Shown: positions 1 to 14,431, numbered from the stretch's first letter. The stretch is 64,000 nt of DNA from Lycocorax pyrrhopterus obiensis (GCA_014706295.1 JACSVZ010000004.1:10450465-10514464), one strand, 5' to 3'. Notes: generated by a model from the sequence alone, not told the origin. Numbers and translations are program-made.

Positions 1-2278
1 ATACAAAATGCTGCTTTTCTGAGAGGAAGGAAGGAAAAGAAATTGTAGAGATTAGTTGGGGTTTTGCCTTTTGCTTCTATAGTCACTAAGCTTGGACTGA
101 GCTTTAGATAGCCAAACTTGAAATGGATTCATTCTCATGATACTCTATATGAAAACTTAGCAAACATTTTGTAAAATCTGGATCTTGATTAGATGACAAA
201 ACTTTTAGTAATGATCTTGGCTAAATTGTTTGAACCTGTTCTGCTATTCACTTGAATGAAAGATCCCTCAAGCATGAAGAATAGTATATTTTCCAGTTTC
301 ATTGTGTCACAAAACATGAGGAAACAAGAGGGTATTTTGTGCTTTATATAGCACAAGAGGGTCACCAGATTTTTTTTTCTTTACTGACTGCTTTTCATCC
401 CCTTCAATGGGCACTGACCAAGAGTAATAAACCGAACATTTATCTTCAGTATAAACTCAGTACCGTGTCCATGCTCTGCTGCAAGAGTGAAAACAATTCT
501 CTTACTCTTCGTGGTCTAAAAGGCCCATGAATTTTTCTCTGCAGTGTCCGTGCAGATGTGCATTGATGTAAGTATGTTCTTGTACCCACATGTCAGAGTG
601 CATCTTTCCCTCTGTGTCTTCAAATACCATCTTTACATGTTTTCTTCTTTTTGTTTGTCTGGTTTTTAAAAATTTTTTATTTTTTTTTATTTTCCCACCT
701 GGGTGCTGGCTTGGACAGAGGTCTCTGTGCCCTGGCGGATTCCTGCTTTGTAAGACCGGCAAAGTGTTAACCAGGTCTCTGTAATCCACACCAACTCAAT
801 GATTTGTTGCCAAACATACAACTTAAATACAATACAAACATACAATACCTTTAATCTCTGCTTCTGAAGTTAGCAAGCTGAAAGTTAATGCAGGAAGGAA
901 TGATCACAGAAGTCCCTTTCCCTAGGAAAAAAGATTACATTGGCAACAGTTTTGCCTGTGGTATAATACTTTTCTATCAATCAGAAGTGTAGTCATTCGT
1001 TATTGTTTTATAAAATATTATAGCTCACTCAGGCACAGATGTTATTTACCGCCTTGAATTGAGTTCATGGATCACTGTACTATTCAAATACTCCTTTTCT
1101 GCTCTTTTTGACCCCAGTTGCAGCTGAACTTCTGAATGTGAAGGCTCATTGCGGTTCGGACTGATATTGATTTCTACTGCTCTTGCGAGGTGTATCTGCT
1201 TCCAAACTGAGTTTCTTAGGCCTGACTAGTCTCTTAATACAACAATTCTCAAGACCATTATGAAAACCAGCTGGTTTTGGCTCCTGAGCTGCCTTGGCCA
1301 ATATCTTCCCTTTCTTACCTTGGAGTAACTTTGGAGGATGAGGATCAAAGACTGCCAGTAGTTTGAGTTCTGGAAAATGCAAAAATAATATGGATCTCAT
1401 ACTGTACTTCTTAAAAGCAAAATATTATTGCTAACAGTTGTTAATTCTGCGTTTGAGAACATAGTTGCTGCTTGTGCAAGTGATTTCTGGAAGAAAAATC
1501 AGCATGGTTGCAAATGTGTAACAAAATGAGTATTATTAAAAATCTGCTGACTACTTTATTGTGTATGTGTGTTTTGCAGGAAGATGAGATTTAAAAAAAT
1601 CTTAATACTGTGAAGTTCATGATCTGTCCTCTTGGTTTCCACGCTCTTTCATTCATACATTTTGTCATTCATCAGAGTTTCTCATTTCTCTCAAATGTTC
1701 TGTAATTCCTAAGGGAAAAGGGGGTACTGCCCTGGGTCACATTCCTGTTCATGCATAAGAATTTTCATTTCCCTGCAAATGTTCGTCATTTGTTTATCAG
1801 ATGTTTTCTGTTTTCATTTAGGAAAATTTCTGATACTTACTGTAGCAGATTGTTTTCTCTGATACCATGAAATTTCATGGAATCTTCTCAGATGCTTCTG
1901 AGGAAAATCTCTGGGTTTTTTCAATAACTGTGGCAATTTTTATATCTCAAGACCCTGTATCCCTCAGTCTTACTTGGCTTTCACAGTCACACCGACATAT
2001 TTCTCAAGGTAGTTAAGGAATGATTTCTTTCTTTTTTGCTTCAGAGTTACTTTTATTCTTCTGAGGGAACAAGGAGAAGAAACAAAGTGGAGGAGAATTG
2101 ATAGCATTACACAAGCCCCTGAATATAAAACAGCTGCAATGCGTTCATGTGTTAGGGGAACTTGTGGCTTTTTGAATTAACTGCTTTACCTAACTGCTGA
2201 AGCTGACTTATTACCTATGAGAAGTACTGACTAAGACTGTAAAAATCCAAGGTTTTGTGTCTGTAATGCTGTGAAATA

Positions 2279-2316
2279 GGTGGTTATGAATAAGATTGGT
2301 GGTTATGAATAAGCTT
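2279..2316. repeat. Tandem duplication, period 19
   Basis: Two adjacent copies of a 19-base unit, starting at 2279 and 2298, share GGTGGTTATGAATAAG and differ only in the last three bases (ATT against CTT). This looks like a recent local slippage or duplication event. Confidence 0.8.
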
Positions 2317-5300
2317 ATGAATTTACCTCTCTTTATTTCCTCTTCTGGGGCATTCAAAGATGACATGTCTAATTTCTTTGGGTAGCTTTGTTAGGTATCT
2401 CAGGGAGCCAATCACTTCATTTGTTGGCTGTGTGTGATGTATATAATACCTAGTTTATAGAAATGGGCTTGTCAATTTAGCAGAAATGGATCCAAGATCT
2501 TCAATTTTATTCCTTCCCGTCTGTTAACCTGGCTTCTTTGTTCACCAGGCTTCATCTAGGAAATACAAATGCAAGAAGCCAGAAAGCTGGTAGGGATCTA
2601 AGTCTGCATCGAATCAAAGTAATCTAATTCTATTGCTGCTCAGGGAATTCACACTTAAATCCTGGTATTCCTGATTGATCAATGCAAGTGCATTGATCCA
2701 GAAGCCTCGAGTGCAGCAGCAGGAATGCGATGTAGTAGCAGGAAGGAGAGTCCCTTTGTCCCTCAAGCCAGCGTTTCTCTGGACATATGGTGGGACATAT
2801 GGCTCTGGCAGGACTGCGTGCCTGGGCTGGGGATAGGTGACGAGCTCTGGATGTGCAAGCTGGGATGCAGACTGCACCTCTGATGGCTTTGTCTTTCCTT
2901 ACACCATCCCAGGGAGGGCTTCTTACCTTGAATTCATCAATTGCTCTGTTTTTTGGCAAGTGAAGAGAGATGATTGCACAAAGGTGGCTGAGACCATCTC
3001 TGACCTGATGCCGCAGGCTGCCTCTGCTGCCGGGAAGCTCGCAGGGTCCTCTGCCCACTGGGTGAAAAATTATTTTAACTGTTTTAAATGGACTTTGTCC
3101 TAGTTTTAAATACCTTTCACTGTCACATGTTTTTTTCAGCCTCTCCACAGAGGGTGCTGTTTTGTAAACCTGGATTTCAGCTCATCTCTACCTTTCTCTT
3201 TCCGGTCTGGAGAGTCCCAGCCTTCCCAGTCTCCTGCTAATGTGAATGCATGAATGTATGTTTTCAGCTGTAGAGTTTTTAAATTGTAGCTTGCTGTGTA
3301 AGGTACAGTACTCGAGGAGCATTTACAGTGAGGGTTTGCTGGGAGATAAGCAGGAGTCAGACCAAACCTTTTCACCTAAGAAAATAAATGTCCTTGTAGA
3401 GCTGTACTTTAGGGATTTGTAAAGAATTAAAAAATGCTTTTAATGAAAGTTCTCAAGACATTTCAGATGATGAAAACACAATGTAAGAGTGAGGCTAAGC
3501 CACTGTGTGTTTGTGTTTCTTGAGTTATTCTCAAAAAAGTCTTCTGTGGCACTAGAGTTCTTGAAAAAGAAGAAACCAAACCCTAAAATTAAGAGAAATT
3601 GTTGGGTTTGACATTAAACCATCCAGCGTCCCTTTTATTTTCCCCAGCCCAACTTTGCCACACAAGCATTGCATTCCTCAGATATCGGACACTGAGTTAC
3701 TATGTGCACAGGAAAAGCTAGGAAGATTTTACGCACATTTTCCCACCATCTGCTGAAGGCAGACAACCTGTATGAGTGTGTCTCTGATTCACACCAGTTT
3801 CCCAGCTGGGGCTGAAGTGATTAATTCTGTTTCAGTGTGAAGCATTCCTGCCTTTTGGACAGGTTTACATCCATCTCACAACTAGGTTTTTTTGGCAATT
3901 GAATGGTTTTGTCCTTGTCTTGTAAGATGACTCCAATTTTTTTTTTGTGTTAATTTTATGTCCATTATATCCCAATACCCAGATGGCTGGGTATGTCTGG
4001 GTATGGCTAGGTCTGGGTAGGCTGCATGAGGAGAGTTGGCAGGTCACTGGGACAGGGGTTTTGGCTGTTCTGAGTGAGTCTTGTGTGTCACCCAAGTCAC
4101 ATCTTCTCAACTTCTAGCAGTGTTTTGGAGCCGTGACTCTGGCTTTAGGAGTTACCATTGTAGCACAGTAGTTTTTACAATAATGTTTTATCTAAGCAGA
4201 TTAACAAGCATACTTCTAAATTTTGTATCCAACCCTTGCTTTTGTGCTCTTTTTCTATCTTAAACCATCTTCTGTTTGTCTCTATTTCCACTCTCGTCTT
4301 CCTGTGTACTTATTTCCCCTTCATGGTCTTTTTCTCAGTCAGTGACTTCTTCAATTTTCCTGCCTTCCAAGTTGTTGTAATCAAACTTTCATCTCTGTTT
4401 CCTTATAATCTGGCAATTTATATTTCACATTCTGCAGCTTTCCCAGACTATGTGTTTGCTAAACCTCTTTCCATGGCCTGTGCTCCTTTCACTGTTCACC
4501 GGTCTTGGATGCACTTACATCCTCTCATGTATATCGATAGTGCTTTCGATTTTCTAGTTCCAAATACGCTTGTTTTGCTCTGGTTCCCTGCTGCTCCACT
4601 CCACTTCCCTCCAGTCTTACTCAGGAGCTAAGTAAGGAGCTCACATAAAAAGCCAATCTTTCTCCAATTTCTTCCTAAGAAAAGTGAGGAAGAACAGAAA
4701 CTGAATCCAGCCTCTCCAGGGACCTCTGCAACTGTGGACTTTTTAAGAAGGTGTCACTTATGTCCCAAACAGAGAACCTTGCCCTGTACCTCACTTAGTC
4801 TTCAGGTGAAGCTTTTTCCAAACATGCTTGTCATAGGAAACTGTGATACACTTTTCCACAAAGACTTATTTTACATAATGGGATATGAAGATAGGGTCTA
4901 GATGATTTACATAAAAGTATAACAAAAACTTGAGGAGAAGAAACCTACTATGTTTTTTTAATCCCTTGTTCTAAGATAGGATAGAAATTAGACACAGATA
5001 AACTTTTTGTAATCACCACTGAGTAATCAGGTTTTAAAGTTGTTTTTCTCACTTTCTTGCTTTCCTTTCGGTGTTCCATCGTAAATTTTCATTCATGAAA
5101 ATCAGCCACTCATTTCTGGAGACAGTGACACGAGGGACGGGCAAGGTTGCACGAGGCAGAAACTATATTAACATTATTTTTCTGAAAAACCTATTTAAGG
5201 GAAGTTGAGATACATCTAGAACTTACCATTAATGTCCAATTTTTGTTGTTTGTGGATTTTTTTGTTTGTTTCTTGTTTTGTTTTTTAAACAAGCTGTGGG

Positions 5301-8300
5301 CATGGTGGTTTTTAGAAGTAGGTTTTAGGGTCCTCTGCCAAGCAGAACTTAAAGGTGGGTCTGCAATGACTCCAATGAATGTTAGAAGGCTTTGAAACGG
5401 GGGGAAAAAAAGGCAGGTTTTATTATACTATAAACTAGAATAATTGACTGTTTAGGAAGAAGTCAAATGATATGGGAAGTTGTAAAAGAAATTAAGAGGT
5501 TCACATAGAAGTTGTTCCTTGATCGTTGTGTCCTGGCGAGTGGATTCATTCTCCCAGCCTTGATTTCAATTATCCACTGACCCTGGTGGCAAGTCCTTAC
5601 CTTGAGATATGGTGTTTCCCTTGCTTAGTGTTCTAGTTTTTGATAAGGATGAGAGAAGGTTTTTCCAGGCCTGTCCAGGATTGGCTGCAGTGGGAACTGA
5701 GCAGTGAACATGCAGTAATAAATTTTCCTAGAGTGCTTTCAGCCTCCTCTGATGGGTAGCTCAGAGACTGCTTGAATACAGGGGCTTAACCTATAGGGTC
5801 TCAACTGTACATCCTTGACCTTTGCAGTAGGAAGGTCTCTGGTGCTGTGTGCTGGAAACAGTCAGGGAACTTCAGCACATCCCTGTTTTATCTCCTCCCC
5901 AGGTCACGGTGATGAACACCATGGTCTTACACCTTGGGGATTTCACCAATGGTACTTCTTTGGCCTTGAAACTGGCCACATGCTCTGTATTTCAGTCTCC
6001 AGCCCATCCTTTTAGCCACCTGGATATTCTGCGAAAAGAGCAAATGTTAGTAGACATATCTAACCGTATTCCTTTGGGGGCTGGTTTATTTTCTTCTGAG
6101 AAATCTTTCTTTGCTCAGCTCGTAAGCTTTTGAAAGGTGGTTTGCTTTCAGTGTGCAGTTAACATGACTTGATTGGGAAACAGCCACGTTAAAGGTCTGA
6201 ACATTGAGAAAACCTAATATACTGAGACAGGAAGAAATGAGAATGGAAACTATTTCTTGTCTTCCTTGACTCAGCTTTCTATCTCAGTACTAAACTGAGA
6301 AAACAAAGTAGGGCGACAGCACTAGAAAACATGAAAACGAATTGATGAAATTATAATTATTATTTTTTTAAATAACTCTTTCAAATTACAATTCCAAATT
6401 GGAAAGGCATCTGGTGTCACAGCAGCAATAAAAGTGACATAAACCTAATAGGAAATTACAAAACTTTTCTGAGACTTGATCACTTCTCTGTCACATTCAG
6501 GCTGCTGCATGTATTTACATAGGAGTATTTTATTCTTATTAAAATAATTGTGTGTTTAGCCATTTTCTTTTTGGTGAAGTGGCAGCCTTAAAGGCAGCTT
6601 CGCAATTACAGATCAGTAGTGACTGTGTTCAGAAAAAATAATCTATTTTGTTGCATTTACTGGAGCAACAATACTGTAATGTGTCTTTTTGTCCAAAGTA
6701 GTCTGAGAAGTGCTTCATCATAGAATTGGTGAATTCAAAGGATAACTGTAGTGCTGACTTAAGAGTTCCTTAAATTAACATAATTTTAAACTCTATCAAA
6801 AGGGTTTTAGTGTATATTTGAATCTTAAAATGCTAGGGAAAAGAAATGTCTTTTTCTGATTAAATTTCTATTTATTTTTTTAAAATTTGGAGGGAATAAC
6901 TCTGTTTTTTATATGGCAAATACATCATATTCTTTCTAAATACAAATACAGCTATTCTGAAATGGTCTCACTGACTTTAGCACTTTAATTGCATGTTTTA
7001 AACTTCTATGTACTTCATGTTTACTTCATGTTTTCAAGTAAAATTATACATTTTGAAAGGACAACAGATAGCATCTTAGTTTTCCTTTAAAAGAAATAAC
7101 AGCAGCAAACCCTCAGTCTATAGGCAATTTTTCCACTCTGATTTGTGTTTGGGAAAGGGGAGAAAAAAGCACAGCGACATATTCAGTGTATCAATGTCTC
7201 ATTACAAGATATACGTGCATTGACACAGAACAAGAGGTCATGTGTGTTTCTAGCCAGTTTCTGCCACTCTTCTCTCAATTAAATATGCTAACATGGCAAA
7301 AAACCTTTGTGTCACTGACACACACTTTTAAAATCTTCATCTGGAGGCCTGTTCTTATTTCATTAATTTTCCCTTAGGTAGTAGTGCCTAATTATGAGCT
7401 GCATTAAAGCTTATATAAAAGAGGAAAAATCAGATGCAGATAAAATCAAATTTTCTTTTCATTTATAGGTTTTCTGGGGGCAACATTTGAACTGAAATAA
7501 CTGTAATGACAATTAAAAAAAAAGGTCTCTGACTTCAGGGATCTTTTCAAACCACAGGAACTGGACAAATTGGAGTTGAAAGGACCTTGGCAATTAACAT
7601 GTCATCTTCTGCTCCTGTGTTGGACAATACACTGAATACGCTGAATAGCCAATTAATTACAGATGTTTCAGCCTGTGTGGTTTTAGGTCAGATCAGAGAT
7701 GTGGCTCATGCCTCTTAGTAGATATTTTTTTTCCCCTTCTGTAGTAACCTAATGAGGAGAATAAGCAGTCCAGGGATAGAGGGGTAAGTTGGTGAGGTGA
7801 CCTGGATCTAAATGTCACGCTCACAGTGTTGGACCAAAACAGGACTGTTGGTGTGGGAGGTGTTCTGCTCTGTGGTGGCTTCTTTGCAGTGGCCTTGCTT
7901 CTCTTCTGCACAAAGGTTTGAAAAGCAAGGGTAGGGTAGCACTGAGCAAATTAGGATAAGTATAAATCTGCATATTCCAGTGGTTTTTAAGAAAGCTTGC
8001 AAAGGGTAATTGCTGATTATTTCCCTTCACTGAAAACTTTGTCTTTTCTGAGTTGTTTTTGTTACAGTAGTGTTTGGGTGGAAGAGTTGCCAAATGGGTG
8101 TAGCAGTTGTACTGCCCTGCTTATTTGCAACCTCAAAAGTAGCTGAGCTTTGATACTGTTGTCTACAGATTCAGATATGAGCCCCAAATTCTTTGAGACA
8201 AGGGATTTACTGACAGCTATTTCAGCCTGGGTTTGTGTGGAAAATTTAAAATAACATGAATGAGGGTGGTAAGAATGTGGGCTCAAAAGCTTTCTACATC

Positions 8301-8689
8301 TCACTGGCACTCTTTCACAAACTCTTGTCCTCCCAAACTCTCTGGAAACCAAAATTAAGGCTGTTCATCTGTACACATTTATTGTACAACCTGCCTCACC
8401 CAAAGGCTCTCTCAGGAGACACACTTGACTTTTCCTTACTGCAGTACGGCTGTTTGCAAGGCCAGCAGTTCACTGGATGCTGACTATGGATTTCATTTGG
8501 CCTATAAACTATATTTTGCACCCACAGAGCAGAAATCTGTGCACCTTCTGCACCTAGGTACTGCTGCCAGCTTTCAGCAGCAAAGACATTTGTTTAAAAA
8601 AACCAAAATGCAGCCGTGAAAGAGGATTTTGTGTTTCTCTACCTTTAGCACATAATATTCTCCTCTACCCTTCAAATTTCAAAGGAAGT

Positions 8690-9010
8690 CTCCAGTGAGT
8701 GACAGATGGCTGATTAGGTAGAAAATGTGTGCCTGAGCCTTATTAATAGAAATGTTTGTGGCTGAACCACATTAGTACTAACCTCGCTTGTTGCGATCCT
8801 GGGAGAGGATGATAATGCTTGTTATGAAATCTGGAAGTGACAAATTAGCCATTAGGATTTTATAGCCAACGTTTTTATTAAATGCTTGTTGCAGGGTGTT
8901 TGGGCCTCAGAAATCGATGTGCTAAGGCTGTAATGTTACTGCTGCCTTGGGCCACCTGAGAATGTTATTCCCAGGGGGAGCAAGAAAAATATTAATGATC
9001 ATCTCATTAC
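8690..9010. promoter_or_regulatory. Candidate conserved noncoding element
   Basis: This block has repeated homeodomain-type cores (GATTAG near 8712, CATTAG twice near 8770 and 8850), a Cut/Onecut-like ATCGAT near 8914, an E-box in CCACCTGAG near 8953, and ATTAATGATCAT near 8990. No ORF or repeat explains it. Deserts around developmental genes such as FLRT3 often hold such enhancers. Conservation cannot be judged from one sequence, so this is only a suggestion. Confidence 0.2.
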
Positions 9011-10806
9011 ATGCAGCATCTTAAAAGGATGCTCAGAACATTGATATATACTTCTAACTTTGCTCAGTTTGAGGGGCAGTTATGACCTGATCCTTGAGAA
9101 AGCAGCTGGGTTTATTTACGAGACAAAAGTGGGGAAGATCAAGGTGAAGATGAAGGACTGTTGGGACATGGAGGAGGATGCTGAGCACCAGTTCTGTGGT
9201 TGAACCAGAAAAAACAGGAGTCAGAACTCTTCTTCCCCTCTGTATTGTCCCTTTGGGCTGGGCAGGGTCAGGGACAGCAGGAGGCGGCCGAACTGTGCTC
9301 TGCTGACCACTGAATGCGGAACAATGTGGATATTTAAAGCTGCCATGCTCAACACTGGCCACAAATGTGATTTCTAAAATCCTGGTTACTCTGGTCCTGG
9401 TGGAGATCTGGTGGTGATTTTAGGACTTCTTTAGTTCTTTTGTTGTGTGAGAAGCTGTTCAAGCTGGTGGCTATGGATAGTGGAAAAATTTCGACGTTCC
9501 CGGGTGTGAAGTAACATCTCTTCTTTTCTCCCTGTGATGAAAAGATGGAGTAGAGGGCTCAGGAGTAATTCTGGATCTGTTAAATTGTATTGGAACAAAT
9601 GAAGTGCCTCTCAAGTGCCAAATAAATAGGTAAATGTTGACGTCATCTGATTTTAAGCTAACAGAATATGTTTGCTGCTCAAAACTCATTTCATTTTCTT
9701 ATATCTGCACATTCAAAATAGGTCTGGCTTCAATCTAAATTCTTGACTTAAAAAAATAGTGTTTGGACGTCAAAAATTGAATTAACAATTCCATTATCCT
9801 CGTCTACTTCAATTTCAGGTTTATCTGCATCAATGAAGAAGTCTTCTAGGAACAATTTTTTTTTAACTGGAAAAAGTCTATTATTACTTGCAAAACCTAT
9901 GTAGAAAGTTGCACAGTTGCTAATAATCTGGGATTTCCCCAGTGTATATTTTTTCCTTGCTTAGAGTATTTGCAATTAGAAGTCTCCATCTCAGTGGGAT
10001 AATTAAAAAATAATTTACCACTTGGAAAGAATAGGTCTCTTCAGGCAAACTGCACTGCTATTGGTTAATTATTACTAATTTTTGGTTATCTGATACAGTT
10101 CTTCCTGACCTGACATCTGCATAATGTAGAAGCTAATGAGAACAGAAATTAAGCCTGGTAGTTGACATGTCCTCTATTAAATTTGAGAGAGTAAGGTGGA
10201 AAGAGATTAAAAATAAAACTATCAAAGTGGGACTTCGGCATTACTGGCAACTTTATATGATGTACCAAATTTTTATGTAGATGGATAGATATGTAGAGGG
10301 AGAAAGACACACATGTGATTTAGCAACCTTCAGTTGATTTTTGTCCTGCTCGCTGAAATACTGACCGCAAAACATGACTATTGCTGTGTACTCTGGGCAA
10401 CCTTAATACCCAGTTGTTGTGGGATTTGCCATTAAATCAAAATTTTCTTCTGTCTTTGTAATAAATTAAATTTTTACTTTAACAGTTCTTAAGGTTATAT
10501 TTCCATTGCATATCATCCTGTCTTTTACATTTTTAATGTATATGAGTAACATTTCCATTTACAAACTGCACCATTGTCACTCTCCTGTTTGCTGTACTTG
10601 GTTGGAGAGGTGAGGTCCTGCTGCAACTTGGGAGAGTCACTCCTGTTGCACCATGCCAGCTCTTGGGTGGTGTTACACCCAGTGGGTTTTCTACACCTCT
10701 CCTGGCCACAAAATGTTTATCTTTATGTCAAAGCTGGAACCATTAAAGGGGCTTATTTTGAGACATGATGGGAGGTGGACACTCCGAGATGTGATAGTGT
10801 TTAGAG

Positions 10807-11254
10807 TCACAGAACCATAGAATGGTTTGGGTTGGAAGGGACCTTAAAGGTCAATCTGCCATGAGCAGGGACACCCCCCACTAGAGCAGGTTGCTCAGAG
10901 CCCCATCAGCCTGACCTTTAACGCTTGCAGGGATGGGTCATCCACAATTTCTCTGGGCAGCCAGTGCCAGTACCTCACCACCCTCACAGGGAAAAATTTC
11001 TTCCCTGTGTCTAATCTAACCCTTCCCTGTGGCAGTTTAAGCCATTTCCTCTTGTCCTATCACACTCCATGCCCTTGTCAGAAGTCCCTCTCCAGCTCTC
11101 TTGTAGACCCTTTAAGATAGTGGAAGGGGCTCTGAAGTCTCCCTGGTACCTCCTCTTCTCCAGACTGAACAACCCCAACTGTCTCAGCCTGTCCTCAGGA
11201 CAGGTGCTCCAGCCCTCTGATCATATTTGTGACCTCCTCTGGACTTGCTCCCAC
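10807..11254 (-). mobile_element. CR1 LINE, 5'-truncated, minus orientation
   Basis: The plus strand opens with TCACAGAACCATAGAATGG, followed by a GGTTGGAAGGGACC block, a CACCCTCACAGGGAAAAATTTC block and a TCTCCAGACTGAACAACCCC block. These are hallmarks of the reverse complement of the avian CR1 3' region. The insertion therefore lies on the minus strand, with its 3' end, carrying ATTCTATG-type repeats, at 10807. About 450 bases remain, so the reverse-transcriptase part is almost entirely lost, as in most CR1 copies. Its presence supports an avian (sauropsid) source. Confidence 0.95.
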
Positions 11255-14200
11255 AAAATATTTCATCTTTCAAAATACTCTGTGTTTTTGCATCATAAAA
11301 AGTAGCACATAAATTTGGGTAAAAGGAGAAGACAGTCCTTCAGTTGTTAATACAAATTAAAGCTGGCTTATGGGCACAGGGAGGTAAATGGAGCACATGT
11401 GCAAAATAAACTGTGATTGTTTTAAAGCAAATAAAGGTGAGATACATGACAGGACCATTACGGAAATACTAATCTGATGTTCACCTTGGGTCTTGCAGCT
11501 CTTACACAGTGGTAAAAGGTTGTTCTATTTGGATAAGACCACGTTATTCCAATTAGCTGTGGACATGGACAAGCGTATTCAGAGACAAAAGGCCACCTAA
11601 CACATTTTGCAAGTAGTTAACCTGTGTGGCTGTGGTCTTTATTGATCCAAAAGCATTATTCCACTTTTTAAAAATGCTCCATTTTGCTTTTGTTGACAGC
11701 AGAGGAATAGAATAATGTTACACTTTGAATTTTTCTAAGTGAGAAAATAACTGTATCCCAGTTGAGGGAATTATTATGATAAATGGGCAAAATCTGCTCC
11801 CATCTCAAAAACAAAACATTTTTTTTAATTTTCAGAAGGCACACAGCTCACGAAATATGACGACAGATGCAAACAAGCAAGTTACAAAGCCCTTACAATA
11901 AGATTGCAACAGAACTTTTGAAAAAGGGGGAGTGCAGCATATGAGCCGAAGCCATCTGTCTCTGTTACAGAGCATTCCTTCCCTTGGAGACCATAATTAT
12001 GGGTCTGGCTTTTCTGTTGCTGGATTTTTATACAAAATTGTCCCTAAGAAAAACAGAATTTATCCAGAATAGGGTGAAACTTACTTGTGCTACTATATAT
12101 TCCTTGGACTGCAGCCACAGAGTTATAATTTCCATTGCTGTTCTCCATCTCTGCAGTGGCATTTGGGGAGAATAGTGGAATCTGTGGTAGTGGGTTACTG
12201 ACCTCGTGGCTTGTCATTAAAAAAAGCTTTATCAATAATAGAATTTATTATGTTGGAACAATTTTTTTTAGGGGCGACAGGTAAATTCTCAGTTCTGCTG
12301 CTTTAAGTGATAAATTGCTTTTGGGCTTGCTAAAGATTAATTATATCTTTTAAATAAAATTGGAACAGCAACTGAATTGCATTTCTTATAAGGGGGAAAT
12401 TGAGCAAATTTTAGTATTTAGCTTAGAATTCTGGAATGTAATTTTTAATCTATTTTTAGATAAAATATTACTGTTTTGAATAATGCACACTACTATATGT
12501 GAATCATTCAAATTAGCCGTCTCTTGTTCCATTTAGTCATAAATGACTTATTAAATAAAAAAAGTTTTAAGACTTTGTATTGTACTAGAACTGAATCAGG
12601 TAATTTTTACTTGGACCACAGCTGACTTATAGTCCTGTCCCAAAGTTACGACAGGTGGTGTTGAAGAATTTAGCACTGCTCTGTGCAAGCTATTGTATTG
12701 CTTATGTAATTTCACATATTTAAAAAATGAAGTTTCTAAAATAAACACAATGTGGAACAGAATCATCTCGAGTGGAAATAAGATTGCTTTTATCTCCTCA
12801 TATTGACTCTAAACTTTGTTTCATGATGGAGGTGGTGTCAGGTATGGAAGCGGTACTGAGATGTGTCTTGGCACAAAAAGTCATAATGCAGTTAAAGGAA
12901 ACATTAGGAGGAATGAATTACAGTAATCTTTAAGTGCTTTTTACTTGGAGAACTTGAGAACATTCAGCATGTTCTTAAAAAATAAAGAAGTTGGTTTATA
13001 TTTTGTATGTATCTATTCCCTCTGAATAACTCTGTCATTGATTTTACAGATGCACATCCCTCTCCTGCTGTCCATATGCAGGCCCTGTTGTGGTTTGCTA
13101 TTCCTGAAGTTTAATGGGATATCCATGAGAATCCTGCTCCTTGAAATAATAATATTTATCTTCTTAAATTCTTGTCAAGTGTTTTAGGAAGGTCAGATTT
13201 GCCATCAGTTAGCTTAGCAGCTTTTTACCAGCTTAGAATCATGTAGCCTCTGTGCATGTGTTTGCTGCTTTCCCTGCTGGGCTAGAGGAAAAGTAAGCCC
13301 AAGGAGGCAAGGGAGAAGGGAGAATGGGAGGCTCCTAAAATATCAATTAACTCCCAATGGTCTCAGATCCAGTATCAGGTGCTTCCTGACTTCAGGTGGC
13401 CAAGTATCTTTTTATTGGTGGTAAGAAGGAAAATCTCTTCTTGCCCTGTACACCCAGAATCAGTTGGCTCTATGAAATCTAGAGTTGTCTTTAATCTATA
13501 TTTTAAATACTTGCACGGAAGTTTGGCTCTGAAACAGTTTCCAAGCTTTGTCTCTGTCCAGTCCCTCCTTTGGTCTTGCCCGAACTAGGTTCAGCTTTAA
13601 CGTCCCTGTTCCCTGACAGTGGACAGGCAGATGCCAGTGACCTGCAGCCTTCCTTTTCCTAAACTGTTGTGGTGCTTTGGGTAACATCTGCTTTTATGTT
13701 CTCTTCCAGTCTTCCAGTAGCAGATGCTTATTTTAAAAACAAATATTAATACATTAGTATGCAATGCTCAGAGCAGCAATTTGAGAACACAGTTAATGTG
13801 ATTTTCCTGTTCTGTAACACTTGTTTTCCTTGTATGCAAACTCTGGTGGAGCAACTGTGACAGTCTTCTCAGTTGAAGTTTGAATATTAATTTTGCATTG
13901 GCTATAGGAGCTGGTACCAACGTAGACTTTAATGAGGCTGGCACTCAAAAGCATTCATGTGTAACTGGTGCTGTCTTGAGAAAAGATGAAAACACTCTCA
14001 AGTCACCAAGGGGCAGCGGAAGTCGAGGAGCAGCTTGCCAGCTTTTATTATTTTCTCGACTGTCTCTTCTAGTTGGTTTTTCTCAGCTCAGCTGATGTTC
14101 TACATGAATGTGCAGGACTTCTGCCATTTTCTATTTAAGATTTTCCTATTAATTTACCACGTTGTCTTTTTTTAAAAGGCCAAGACTAAACACTTTTGGA

Positions 14201-14399
14201 ATCAAGTGTATAGCAGCCCTGACATCAGAGAATTTGGATAACAGATGCTCTAGGGAACGGAGGATAATTGTTATGGAGCTTCTGCTTGCTGACAGAAAAC
14301 AAAATCTTCTCTATGTAAGACAAATCAATGAGGATGTTTGGACACCCAGCTCCACCCCATGCAGGGAATTAAGTGTTTGAGATGATGGTTACTGTGGTT

Positions 14400-14431
14400 T
14401 TGCACAATTTCTGTCTTGCACAATTTCTGTC
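14400..14431. repeat. Perfect 16-base tandem duplication
   Basis: The unit TTGCACAATTTCTGTC occurs twice in direct succession with no mismatch (14400-14415 and 14416-14431). A perfect copy implies a recent duplication, possibly polymorphic. Confidence 0.9.

Larger units (their letters stand above)
1..10806. other. Gene-free AT-rich stretch
   Basis: No coding gene, RNA gene or recognisable young transposon was found. Open frames reach 172 codons (minus strand, 2630-3148) but have no family resemblance that I recognise and no convincing splice context. About 4245-4640 is strongly pyrimidine-rich on the plus strand. A 19-base tandem duplication lies at 2279-2316, and an enhancer-like block at 8690-9010 is listed separately. 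Confidence 0.6.

Noticed and set aside
7560..7640. Possible CR1 fragment (GTTGAAAGGACCTTGG and following bases)
   Set aside because: Only a few bases resemble CR1 and the continuation does not follow the consensus.
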